Source of the DNA: CBDBCU01 sp965203435
Lineage (GTDB): Bacteria; Chloroflexota; Dehalococcoidia; Lucifugimonadales; UBA3495
NCBI GenBank assembly: GCA_965203435.1
Contig: CBDBCU010000002.1
Span: 124,001-188,000 of the forward strand
Direction: 5' to 3'
DNA: 64,000 nt
This document shows, piece after piece, positions 24,768-32,687 of the stretch; position 1 is the stretch's first letter; the number at the start of each line of letters is the position of its first letter. The notes under the pieces are model-generated. The model did no database searches, was not told where the DNA came from, and saw only the letters and a list, made by a program, of their open reading frames with translations. A program made the translations under genes and the position numbers.

Positions 24768-25469
24768 ATGCCGGTCAAAGAAATTGCCGAAACCGAATTT
24801 GAGGAAAGGGACGCCGCCCCTCCGCTTTGGGAGGGCTGCTATCCGACGACTACGGCCGCCCGGCTGACCGGCGCGCCGCCCGCAGCTTTTTACGCCCTGA
24901 ACCGCCGCGGCATCATCCGCCGGGACGCCGTCGCTTACAACCTGTTTGACTTCAGCGACCGGCCCTCTCGCATCGGCTACGGCCTTACCGACCTGATGCT
25001 GGTCAAGCTGCTGCGGGGGCGGCGCAATCGGCAGCTGAACCCCGAAACCCTGGCCCAAGCCCTGCGGCAGCTGTTCCGGGAACACGGCGGGGTCAACAAT
25101 CCGGCCTGGCAGCAAGCCCCCCTGTATGTGCGGGGCCGCCAAGTGTATGCCCGCAAGCCTGAGGACGGAATGGCGGCGGAATCCGGCCGCGGCGGCCGGC
25201 TACAGACGCGGCCGGCCGGGGAATTGTTCGACCCGGAAGCCCTGTACCTGGTGCCGGCGCCGTTTCGGGATTATGTGGAAATTGACCCGGCGGTGCGCGG
25301 CGGCGAGCCGGTGCTGCGCCATCGCCTTGGTATCCTGACTTCCCTGTTGGCGGCGATGCACGGGCGCGGGAAATCCTGCGCCGAAATCGCCAAAAGTTAT
25401 CCCCCCATTCCGCAAAAAGCGATTGAAAAGGTGATTGAGTATGAGTATTGGTTGGACCGGGTTGCCTGA
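24768..25469 (+). CDS. DUF433 antitoxin with N-terminal DNA-binding-like region
   Basis: A 233-residue protein. The C-terminal 65 residues (DYVEIDPAVRGGEPVLRHRL...SYPPIPQKAIEKVIEYEYW) are a DUF433 domain, the antitoxin part of VapBC-like pairs. The N-terminal half (YPTTTAARLTGAPPAAFYAL) looks like a MerR/HTH-type segment that could bind the operator. The next gene is a DUF5615 PIN-like toxin overlapping by 29 nt, the usual partner. The start codon lies right at the expected transcription start, so the mRNA seems leaderless. Confidence 0.8.
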   Translation: MPVKEIAETEFEERDAAPPLWEGCYPTTTAARLTGAPPAAFYALNRRGIIRRDAVAYNLFDFSDRPSRIGYGLTDLMLVKLLRGRRNRQLNPETLAQALRQLFREHGGVNNPAWQQAPLYVRGRQVYARKPEDGMAAESGRGGRLQTRPAGELFDPEALYLVPAPFRDYVEIDPAVRGGEPVLRHRLGILTSLLAAMHGRGKSCAEIAKSYPPIPQKAIEKVIEYEYWLDRVA

Positions 25470-25890
25470 ACTGGAACGCGTGGCTCTGGATGCCGACGTC
25501 AGTGAGGAGGTCGGCGATTATCTGGAAGCGGTGGGATTTGATGTAGTTTGGGCAAACCAATCGGATGTGGATGTTCGCAGCGATTTGGCCGTGCTGCGGT
25601 GGGCGCGGCGGGAAAATCGTTTCCTGCTTTGCCACGACAAGCATCGCGACCGGGCTACTTTGTTGCCGTTGCTCCGGGAAATTATAGAACGGGGCGGGCA
25701 GATTATTCGCATTGGCGGCGCGCCCGGCCAATCGCCGCTGACCTCTACCGGGTTAGTTCTGGCCCACCGCGCCCAGTGGCTGCCTTTCTTTGCGGAACAT
25801 TCTAACGGCGTAGCACTGGTGCATCTTTCCGGGTGTCAATTGCGGCCGCCGGCCGCCCTACGCCGCCTGTTGCAGCAGCGCGGCGGCTGA
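25441..25890 (+). CDS. DUF5615 PIN-like toxin
   Basis: A 149-residue PIN-like nuclease of the DUF5615 group, probable toxin (RNase) partner of the upstream DUF433 protein. VALDADVSEEVGDYLEAVGF gives the first acidic residues, RSDLAVLRWARRENRFLLCHDK the second acidic cluster with the LLCHDKHRD strand. C-terminal 60 residues (GQSPLTSTG onward) are less usual. The start ATG 25441 lies within the end of the antitoxin gene; a TTG two codons before is also possible. Confidence 0.78.
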   Translation: MSIGWTGLPELERVALDADVSEEVGDYLEAVGFDVVWANQSDVDVRSDLAVLRWARRENRFLLCHDKHRDRATLLPLLREIIERGGQIIRIGGAPGQSPLTSTGLVLAHRAQWLPFFAEHSNGVALVHLSGCQLRPPAALRRLLQQRGG

Positions 25891-25945
25891 AAAGTTTTCT
25901 GCATTGCCCCAGCGGCCGGCCGGGTTTATTCCCTTTGGTTAGTTG

Positions 25946-25976
25946 CCGCTATTCCTGACTGATTCGGGAATGGCGG
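25946..25976. terminator. Hairpin between convergent genes
   Basis: CCGCTATTCC (25946-25955) pairs with GGAATGGCGG (25967-25976) around an 11-nt loop; it separates the DUF5615 gene from the facing nuclease gene. Confidence 0.5.
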
Positions 25977-25984
25977 GAGGCCCC

Positions 25985-27028
25985 CTACTGCTCGGCGGCC
26001 GCCCGTAGCCCGGCAATGAACTGGTCCACTTCCTCGACGGTGTAGAATCGGCCTTTCAAGCCCAGCGCGTACCTCTTTTCCTCCGGTGAGCTACGAATCC
26101 AGTTAGACAAATCCGTTTCCCAATGGCCTTTTGGCAACAGGGACTTCAACTGGTCTGGGCTTATCTCCAAATAGCGACTGAAACGATCAGCGTGGACGGT
26201 GAACTCAATTCCGCCTCCTTCATCATTGAAAGAAAGGGCGGATATGAACATTACCACCCGGGTACCTCCACTATTCAGCCGCAACGAGTATCCTACGGCA
26301 TCTTGGTATGCCGTAGCAGAAAAGATACCTTTGACCCCCTCACGGACGCGACGGTACAAGTAACCGATGCCATTATCATCAGCTACTTTCTGAAGTCCGT
26401 TCACCGTTCCGTAACCACCTCGCTTGGAGACAGAGTTAGTCTTGGCCTCAGCTACCTCCGGCTCAATCAAATACACTTGGGCCAACATTTCCCGGCCGTT
26501 GCTGTCCTTGAAATGCTGAACCGTCGCTATGTTGACCGGCACATTCAAATCAGACAAGTACCGAACAATCCGCTCGGTGCTGTCGTCCATCCGCTCCGCT
26601 ACGATTAGCGAGCGATGGTTCAGGTTAAGCGTATCCGGCAGTTGCTGGTCGAAACGCGAGGCAAACGCGTCCTCCAAGGAACCCCCGAGCTTCGAGTAGC
26701 CGGCGGCTATCGCATTGATGCGCGCAAAGGGCAGATCCTTCGCCCAAGAAGCATAGTCCAAGGCTTGGGCGGTTACATCCCTGGGGGTTTGGTCGCGCTT
26801 GAGTTCCACCACGACGAGGCCGCCCTCGGAGTCCATGCAAAGCAAGTCGATGACACCGCCGAAATCGGTATGCACCTGCCGACCGATAACCAGCAGATTA
26901 GGATCCAGCATGGAGATGTCGCTTTCCAGCCAGCTCTCCAGCCGTTTCTCCAGGTCGATTCCGGGGCTGGCAATTTCAACCAGCGAATCTTGTGGGGTGA
27001 TTTCCCACATCCGAACTTGCTGCGGCAT
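25985..27028 (-). CDS. NucS-like (DUF91) nuclease domain protein
   Basis: A 347-residue protein whose first 110 residues have the NucS/RecB-type nuclease core: D61 (GGVIDLLCMD), E75-x-K77 (VVVELKRDQTPRDV) and the helix QALDYASW. NucS cuts at mismatches or flaps, but here the domain is followed by about 230 residues with no recognised domain (YLIEPEVAEAKTNS, FYTVEEVDQFIAGL), so it is not standard NucS. Upstream on the same strand, 13 nt away, is an inositol-phosphatase family gene. A role in repair or defence is possible; not decided by sequence. Confidence 0.78.
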   Translation of the reverse strand: MPQQVRMWEITPQDSLVEIASPGIDLEKRLESWLESDISMLDPNLLVIGRQVHTDFGGVIDLLCMDSEGGLVVVELKRDQTPRDVTAQALDYASWAKDLPFARINAIAAGYSKLGGSLEDAFASRFDQQLPDTLNLNHRSLIVAERMDDSTERIVRYLSDLNVPVNIATVQHFKDSNGREMLAQVYLIEPEVAEAKTNSVSKRGGYGTVNGLQKVADDNGIGYLYRRVREGVKGIFSATAYQDAVGYSLRLNSGGTRVVMFISALSFNDEGGGIEFTVHADRFSRYLEISPDQLKSLLPKGHWETDLSNWIRSSPEEKRYALGLKGRFYTVEEVDQFIAGLRAAAEQ

Positions 27029-27041
27029 ACTGCTGCCTCCT

Positions 27042-28004
27042 TTACCGGTTGGGGTTTCGGGTTCGGTTGCGCTTTACCAGTTTAGCGTAACGGCGCAGGG
27101 TGGTCAAAGGGCGGAAACGGGGGCGCAGGTTATGGGCAATCAGCGGCGCTACTTGCCGATTGCCGGCGACCAGCGGCGCGGCCCACTGCCGCAGTTGTTG
27201 ATAGGTAGGCGGTTTGGCCTCCCAGGTCGGTATCAGGGAATCCAGCGGCTGCCAGCGCTTTTGGCCTGGCAGCTTGGTCATTACCATCCCGCCGGCTTCC
27301 GGCACCATCAGCACGCCGGCCAGCATATCCCACAGGCGCGGCGCGCCGATAACGGCGTACTGCAACACGCCGCAAGCAGTCATCGCCAGTTCGTAGGCAA
27401 TGCTGCCGGTCGTCCGCAGTTCGCCGGGATGGCGGCCGACCCCTTTGCCAAAGCGGGTAGTCTGCATAAAATGCCCCGGCAATCCAATCAGGCGGTTGCC
27501 CACCGGTTTATCGGATTGATACACCGCCATCGCCGTCTCAGTACCATCAGCGTGGACGGCAAAGCAGCCGCCATCCCGTCGGGCGTGCGTCACAAAACCG
27601 CCGCCGGCCATAGGCCAGGGGATATACAGGGCGCCGGCAACCGGCCGGCCGCGATACATTACGCCAATGGACGAGGCATAAACCGGCAGGCCGTTGAGAA
27701 AGTTGGTCGTGCCATCCAGGGGATCCAACACCCACAGCAAATCCGGGGCCGGGGTATTGGCGTCGGATGCGGCGGCGTCCTCCTCGCCCAGGATGCCGTG
27801 TTGGGGAAAGCGGCGGGCAATTTCCGCGGTCAGATAGGCTTGAGCCGCTTTGTCGGCGGAAGTTACCGGATCCAGCTGGTTTTTGTCTTTATACTCAATG
27901 GACAGCTGCCGGCCGAAATAGTCGGCCAGGAGATCCCCGGCCCCCCAGGCCATAGCGGTGGCGGCGGATTCCATTTCCCGCAGCAGTTCCCCATCCTCAA
28001 GCAT
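27042..28004 (-). CDS. Inositol monophosphatase family protein
   Basis: Mg2+-dependent sugar/inositol phosphatase fold. Metal ligands appear in GEE (73-75), DPLDGTTNF (94-102; D94, D97) and GAPRLWDMLAG near the C-terminus. The family includes inositol-1-phosphatase, CysQ and fructose-1,6-bisphosphatase; nothing fixes the substrate. A basic tail (RRYAKLVKRNRTRNPNR) extends beyond the catalytic core. Overall length 320 is somewhat long. It appears cotranscribed with the nuclease gene behind it. Confidence 0.88.
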   Translation of the reverse strand: MLEDGELLREMESAATAMAWGAGDLLADYFGRQLSIEYKDKNQLDPVTSADKAAQAYLTAEIARRFPQHGILGEEDAAASDANTPAPDLLWVLDPLDGTTNFLNGLPVYASSIGVMYRGRPVAGALYIPWPMAGGGFVTHARRDGGCFAVHADGTETAMAVYQSDKPVGNRLIGLPGHFMQTTRFGKGVGRHPGELRTTGSIAYELAMTACGVLQYAVIGAPRLWDMLAGVLMVPEAGGMVMTKLPGQKRWQPLDSLIPTWEAKPPTYQQLRQWAAPLVAGNRQVAPLIAHNLRPRFRPLTTLRRYAKLVKRNRTRNPNR

Positions 28005-28120
28005 TGCAACGGCCTCTACTTCCCCGGATTTAGGGGGTAGTATAGCATGGTGGGGGATTGGGCGGCGGGGATAGGGCGCGGCGGGAAGGACGGTTGTAAG
28101 GCGACAGATAGGCCGCCCCC

Positions 28121-28897
28121 CTACCCAAACCGCCCCGTTATATAATCCTCCGTCCGCTTGTCTTTGGGGTTGGTGAAAATCTGGCGGGTTTCCCCGTATT
28201 CAATCAGCTCGCTGATTTTGTCGGCCCGCGGCGTCAGAAAGGCGGTGTAGTCGGAGACCCGCGCCGCCTGCTGCATATTGTGGGTTACAATGACGATGGA
28301 GTATTCCCGGGACAATTCCCGCATCAGCTCCTCAATCGCCAAAGTGGATATGGGATCCAGGGCGGAACAGGGCTCGTCCATCAGGATGATGCGCGGCTCT
28401 ACCGCCAAGGCCCGGGCAATGCACAAGCGCTGCTGCTGCCCCCCGGACAGGGAAAGGGCGCTTTCCTTCAGCCGGTCTTTCACCTCATCCCACAAAGCCG
28501 CCCGGCGGATGGACTGCTCCACCAACGCCGGCAAATCGCCCTTGAATCCGTTGACCCGGGGGCCAAAGGCCACATTGTCAAAAATGGACTTGGGAAAGGG
28601 ATTAGGCCGCTGAAAGACCATCCCGATTTGATAGCGGATTTCCGTCGGATCCACCTCGGAATCGTACACATTCCGCCCGTCAAACCAGACCTGCCCGGTC
28701 ATCCGAAAAGCCGGAATCAGGTCGTTCAGCCGGTTAAAGCAGCGCAGCAGGGTGCTTTTGCCGGAGCCGGACGGCCCGATAATGGCCGTGATGCGATGCG
28801 GCTCCATCGCCATACTGACCGTCTCGATGACCTGAACCGGCCCGTAATAGACGCTCAAATCCCGGGTATGCAGGATGGGTTCGGCGGCGGCGGTCAA
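28121..28897 (-). CDS. pstB: Phosphate ABC transporter ATP-binding protein
   Basis: ATPase of the high-affinity phosphate importer. Walker A GPSGSGKST (41-49), the PstB-type NRLNDLIPAFRMTG insertion, Q-loop VFQRPNPFP, signature LSGGQQQRLCIARAL, Walker B ILMDEPCSALD and the THNMQQAARVSD switch region are all present. 258 residues, normal. The gene follows pstA by 4 nt and closes the pstCAB operon. No phoU follows. Confidence 0.96.
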   Translation of the reverse strand: MTAAAEPILHTRDLSVYYGPVQVIETVSMAMEPHRITAIIGPSGSGKSTLLRCFNRLNDLIPAFRMTGQVWFDGRNVYDSEVDPTEIRYQIGMVFQRPNPFPKSIFDNVAFGPRVNGFKGDLPALVEQSIRRAALWDEVKDRLKESALSLSGGQQQRLCIARALAVEPRIILMDEPCSALDPISTLAIEELMRELSREYSIVIVTHNMQQAARVSDYTAFLTPRADKISELIEYGETRQIFTNPKDKRTEDYITGRFG

Positions 28898-28901
28898 GGG
28901 A

Positions 28902-29786
28902 CTATCCCTCCGTCGGTTTCTGAAACTTGTTGCGGAGCAGCACGGCCAGGGCGTTCATCGTCAGCAGCAAAACCAGCAGCACAATGATGCCGGCGGCGGC
29001 GGCCTCGTGAAAACCCTCCTGCGGCCGGGAAACCCAGTTGAAAATCTGAATGGGCAGCACGGTAAAGCGGCTCAGCGGCCCGTCCGGAGCAAAGGGGACA
29101 AAGGTCAACGCCCCCATCACAATCAGCGGCGCCGTTTCGCCAATGGCCCGGCTGACCGCCAGAATAATGCCGGTCAGGATGCCCGGAAAAGCCTGCGGCA
29201 AGACCAGATTCCAGATGGCTTGCCAGCGGGTAGCCCCCAAAGCGTAGCCGCCCTCCCTAATGGACGATGGCACCGCCCGCAAAGCCTCCTCGGCGGCGAT
29301 GATGACGATGGGCAGCACCAGCAGGGCCAGGGTCAATCCGCCGGCCACTACGCTTTTGCCCAGGGCCATATAGCGCACAAAAATTTCCAGGCCCAATATG
29401 CCGTACACAATGGACGGGACGCCGGCCAGGTTGGCGATGTTGACCTGAATAATCTTGGCGAACCAGTTGCGGGCGGCGTATTCCTCCAGGTAGATGGCCG
29501 CCCCCACGCCAAAGGTAAAGGCCAGGACGCCGGCCAAAGCCACGACATAAACGCTGCCCAGCAGGGCGGCCTGAATGCCGGCCTGTTCCGGCTTGCGCGA
29601 GGGAAAGCTGGTCAAGAAGGACCAGTTGACCCGCTGAATCCCGTCGCTGATTATGTCGTACAGCAGCGTCCCCAGCATCCCCAAGCCAATCAGCACGGCG
29701 GTAAGGCACAGGGCATGGAAAATATGCCCCTTGACCTTGCGCCGGGCCATATTGCGGTTAAACTCCCCTTGACTGATAATCGCCAT
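28902..29786 (-). CDS. pstA: Phosphate ABC transporter permease PstA
   Basis: Inner-membrane permease, 294 residues, with six predicted helices (first at about 20-40, ALCLTAVLIGLGMLGTLLYD). The EAA loop is the EEALRAVPSSIREGGYALGATRWQ stretch, which docks on PstB. RAIGETAPLIVMGAL is the PstA-type segment in the next helix. The start is directly next to the stop of pstC. Confidence 0.95.
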   Translation of the reverse strand: MAIISQGEFNRNMARRKVKGHIFHALCLTAVLIGLGMLGTLLYDIISDGIQRVNWSFLTSFPSRKPEQAGIQAALLGSVYVVALAGVLAFTFGVGAAIYLEEYAARNWFAKIIQVNIANLAGVPSIVYGILGLEIFVRYMALGKSVVAGGLTLALLVLPIVIIAAEEALRAVPSSIREGGYALGATRWQAIWNLVLPQAFPGILTGIILAVSRAIGETAPLIVMGALTFVPFAPDGPLSRFTVLPIQIFNWVSRPQEGFHEAAAAGIIVLLVLLLTMNALAVLLRNKFQKPTEG

Positions 29787-30761
29787 CTACTCGTACACCT
29801 CCCGAAACCGGCGCACCACATACTGGCTCAGCAGGTTCATCCCCAGGGTCAGCACGAACAGGCTCAAGCCCACGGCAAAAATGGTCTTGAAGGACAAAGT
29901 GCCGGTGGGGGTGTCGCCCAGGCTGACCTGCACAATGTAGGCGGTCATGGTCTCAATGGGGACAAAGGGATTGAAAGTAAAGTTGGGGTTCTGCCCGGCG
30001 GCCACGGTGACAATCATCGTCTCGCCAATGGCCCGGGAGGTTGCCAGAATAAAGGCGGCCACAATGCCGGACAAGGCCGCCGGAATGACCACCCGGGTGG
30101 ACACTTCCAACTTGGTGCTGCCCAGGGCGTAAGCCCCCTCCCGCAGGGAACGCGGCACCGAACGCATCGCGTCCTCGCTGAGGCTGGACACCATCGGCAA
30201 AATCATTATGCCCATCACAATGGCGGCGCTCAATCCGTTGAATACCGATATTTCAATAAAAGGGATGTGGTCGGCCGCCGCCCGCAACAGGGGCGTTACG
30301 AACAGCAGGGCAAAGTAGCCGTACACCACCGTGGGGATGCCGGCCAACACTTCCAGCAGGGGTTTCAAGGCCCGCCGCACTCGGTCGGGAGCATATTCGC
30401 TCAAATAAATGGCGCTGAGCAGGCCCAAGGGCAGGGCTACCAGCATGGCCCCGATCGAGGTCAGTAAAGTGCCGGTGACCAGCGGCAAGACGCCGAAATG
30501 CTGGGAGGCGAACAGCGGCGTCCAGCGGGTGCCGGTAAGGAACTCAAAGAGGGAAACTTCCTGAAAAAAGAGGGCCGCCTCGAAAATGAGGACGGAGACG
30601 ATGCCGATGGTGGTAAAGATGGTGACGATGCTGCACAGGAACAGAACGGCTTTAATAATCCGTTCCGGCAGATACTTCCGCCATCTACCCGGCCCGGGGC
30701 CGCCGTACCGGCTCCGGGCCGGGGCCGCCCCGCGCTCCAGGGACCTATCCGATTGGGCCAA
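29787..30761 (-). CDS. pstC: Phosphate ABC transporter permease PstC
   Basis: Permease partner of PstA, 324 residues with six helices; the EAA loop is EDAMRSVPRSLREGAYALGS and the family segment RAIGETMIVTVAAGQNP follows. I start at TTG 30761 because AGGAGGG lies 7 nt upstream and the sequence before it does not look coding; a longer frame opens at 31046. First gene of the operon. No pstS phosphate-binding protein is found here or elsewhere in the window. A PHO-box-like site lies upstream. Confidence 0.93.
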   Translation of the reverse strand: MAQSDRSLERGAAPARSRYGGPGPGRWRKYLPERIIKAVLFLCSIVTIFTTIGIVSVLIFEAALFFQEVSLFEFLTGTRWTPLFASQHFGVLPLVTGTLLTSIGAMLVALPLGLLSAIYLSEYAPDRVRRALKPLLEVLAGIPTVVYGYFALLFVTPLLRAAADHIPFIEISVFNGLSAAIVMGIMILPMVSSLSEDAMRSVPRSLREGAYALGSTKLEVSTRVVIPAALSGIVAAFILATSRAIGETMIVTVAAGQNPNFTFNPFVPIETMTAYIVQVSLGDTPTGTLSFKTIFAVGLSLFVLTLGMNLLSQYVVRRFREVYE

Positions 30762-30896
30762 GGAAGTCCCTCCTGATAATCCGCCGAAAACCGCCGCCCG
30801 CCCGGGAAAAAGCCGGGAAAAGAGCCGGAGAAAATCCCGCGCCGGCACCGGATAATGGCGGCGGGAAAAAGCCGGAAAAAAGCCGGCGCCGCAAAA

Positions 30897-30962
30897 AGGA
30901 TAGTTGAGCCAGCGGCGGAATTGCAAGGGCAACAGTGTTAATAAGTCTTTAAGTTTTGTTAA
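30897..30962 (-). promoter_or_regulatory. pst promoter with PHO-box-like repeats
   Basis: On the minus strand three hexamers TTAACA (30962-30957), TTAAAG (30952-30947) and TTAACA (30941-30936) lie 10-11 bp apart, as in PhoP-bound PHO boxes. Next come TTGCAA (30926-30921), an 18-nt spacer and TATCCT (30902-30897). This fits phosphate-starvation control of pstCAB, with about 135 nt of leader. Confidence 0.65.
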
Positions 30963-31008
30963 GGGATTGTTGCGCGGGGGATTGCCCTGGGGATTTTGCA
31001 CAACCGGC

Positions 31009-31038
31009 TTGACGATCCAATCCCCGGGCTGATATATT
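31009..31038 (+). promoter_or_regulatory. Promoter of the ATPase/PIN-like pair
   Basis: TTGACG (31009-31014), an 18-nt spacer and TATATT (31033-31038), 20 nt before the start codon. Confidence 0.6.
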
Positions 31039-31058
31039 ATCGGCAAGGAGGATTAGTG

Positions 31059-32132
31059 ATGATTACCGACATCACCCTGGAAAATTTTAAGGGCTTCCAT
31101 GAAGTGGAGTTTCAGCCCAAGCGGATAACCGTCTTTGTCGGGCCTAACGGCACGGGCAAATCCAGTGTGCTGCAAGCTTTTGGCCTGCTGAAGCAGACGG
31201 TGGAGCTTTCCCCTCCTTTCCGTCCCCTCGGTCTTGTCATACAGGGGCCTCTGGTGAACCTGCCGGGATTGGATGCCATATTCGCAAACTGCGGACAGGG
31301 CAACACGGTATTCCAATTCTGCGTCGATGGTTCACCGTCGGGAGCGGTGTCTGCATTAGAGGGTCACATTGAATTCTCTTTTGAGAATATGCCCGACCCC
31401 ATTACTTTCAACGTGAGTGCCGTAGAGCCGGCCCTTAAAGACCTGAAAATAGTCTTGGCCAAGCGCGGTTTCACTCAGCCGGTCTATGAGCTAGGCGATG
31501 TGCCGATCAAGGATGTTTCCTTGAAACTCGGCGTAGCTCAGCAAGAAGTGCAGACCGCTACCAACTTGTGCTATTCCCCTGAGGAAGTTGAGCGGGTGTC
31601 CCATTTGCTCAAGAAAGTAACGGGAACTGGTCTGCGGGCTTACACTGTCCCGTCGAAATCCGTGGAAGTGAAATCTCTGGCTAAGGTAGGCCCGGTCAAC
31701 ATCGTTGCCGAAGGCTTTGGCACCAATTCCCTGATAATGCTGCTCCTGCAACTGGTCTCGGCCAACAAGGGCGCGACGGTGATGATTGAGGAGCCGGAGA
31801 TCCACCTGCACCCCAAGGCGCAGGCCGATTTGGCTGAGGTATTGGCCGCGGAAGCCCGGGCCGGGGACAAGCAGGTGATAATGACCACCCACAGCGAGCA
31901 TATCACCGGCCGCCTGCTGACCCTGGTGGCGGAAAGGACGCTTACCCCGGAGGACTTGGCAATCTACGCCTTTGCCAAAGATGCCGAAACCGGCGTATGC
32001 ACCGCCAAGCCCTTGACCATCAGCGGGGAAGGCGCTATCGAAGGCGGTATCCGCGACTTTTTTGATGTGAGCTTGGCGGAAATGAACCGCTATGTCGAAG
32101 CTCAATTTGCTCAGCTGAACCCCTCCGAATGA
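31059..32132 (+). CDS. AAA family ATPase (AAA_21-like)
   Basis: SMC/ABC-like ATPase of 357 residues. Walker A GPNGTGKS at 28-35 after the typical ITLENFKGF start; Walker B VMIEEPEIHLHPKAQAD with catalytic E245; the H-loop TTHSEH follows. ATPases of this kind (AAA_21) partner with a nuclease encoded next to them in defence modules such as Septu and PARIS. AAGGAGG precedes ATG 31059. The downstream PIN-like gene begins inside the stop codon (ATGA), a tight coupling that points to a complex. No TOPRIM or nuclease domain is in this protein itself. Confidence 0.85.
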   Translation: MITDITLENFKGFHEVEFQPKRITVFVGPNGTGKSSVLQAFGLLKQTVELSPPFRPLGLVIQGPLVNLPGLDAIFANCGQGNTVFQFCVDGSPSGAVSALEGHIEFSFENMPDPITFNVSAVEPALKDLKIVLAKRGFTQPVYELGDVPIKDVSLKLGVAQQEVQTATNLCYSPEEVERVSHLLKKVTGTGLRAYTVPSKSVEVKSLAKVGPVNIVAEGFGTNSLIMLLLQLVSANKGATVMIEEPEIHLHPKAQADLAEVLAAEARAGDKQVIMTTHSEHITGRLLTLVAERTLTPEDLAIYAFAKDAETGVCTAKPLTISGEGAIEGGIRDFFDVSLAEMNRYVEAQFAQLNPSE

Positions 32133-32623
32133 CCTTGCGTTTCATTCCCGACGAAAACATCATCATCCTGGCCCAGAAACAACAGGATGACCGGGGGGTT
32201 GCCGACCTGACTTGCTTCCAACTGGTACGGGGCATCCTCGACAATCCCCGCGCCTTTATCGGCGTGGATTACCCCCTTTGGAGCCGGTACCAAAGCCAGT
32301 TGAACCGACTGCCGCCCCATTCTATAGTCCCGCCGCCTCTTTTAAGACGGTTAAACGTCGCCGATATTGGGCCGCCGAACCGCGCCGGGCAATGGGTTTA
32401 TAAGGTGACTTTGCTGCCCAATGCCCCGCCTTTCCCGGAGGAAAGCAACATCCGGCAGCGCAGTCAGGACGACGTGCCGGTAGTAGTCCGCCTGGCGGTA
32501 GCCACCCGTGCCACTTTGGTGACTACCGACACTCGCTTAATAGCCGATTTGCAGGACTCCGGCATAGCGGAAAAATACCGCCTGCAAGTTGTCTCCCCGG
32601 CTGATGCCCTAAATCTGCTATAA
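32129..32623 (+). CDS. PIN-like domain protein, partner of the ATPase
   Basis: 164 residues. Acidic positions as in a PIN nuclease: D8 (RFIPDENIIILAQ), D-D in SQDDVPVVVRLAVATRA, and D in LVTTDTRLIADL, spaced as expected for PIN-fold RNases. The middle (NRLPPHSIVPPPLLRRLNVADIG) is a long insertion. It overlaps the ATPase gene by 4 nt and ends 64 nt before an unrelated oxidoreductase. A nuclease effector controlled by the ATPase is the likeliest role; a VapC-type toxin is less likely because no small antitoxin is present. Confidence 0.7.
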   Translation: MTLRFIPDENIIILAQKQQDDRGVADLTCFQLVRGILDNPRAFIGVDYPLWSRYQSQLNRLPPHSIVPPPLLRRLNVADIGPPNRAGQWVYKVTLLPNAPPFPEESNIRQRSQDDVPVVVRLAVATRATLVTTDTRLIADLQDSGIAEKYRLQVVSPADALNLL

Positions 32624-32687
32624 TTCCGGCCAAGCCGTCCATCCCCCAGCCGGATGGGCCGTCCATCCCCCTCAGGAGCGGAACCTT

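Noticed and set aside
29787..31046. Longer pstC frame starting at 31046
   Set aside because: It would cross the PHO-box and promoter, and the extra 95 residues look non-coding; TTG 30761 has a perfect ribosome site.
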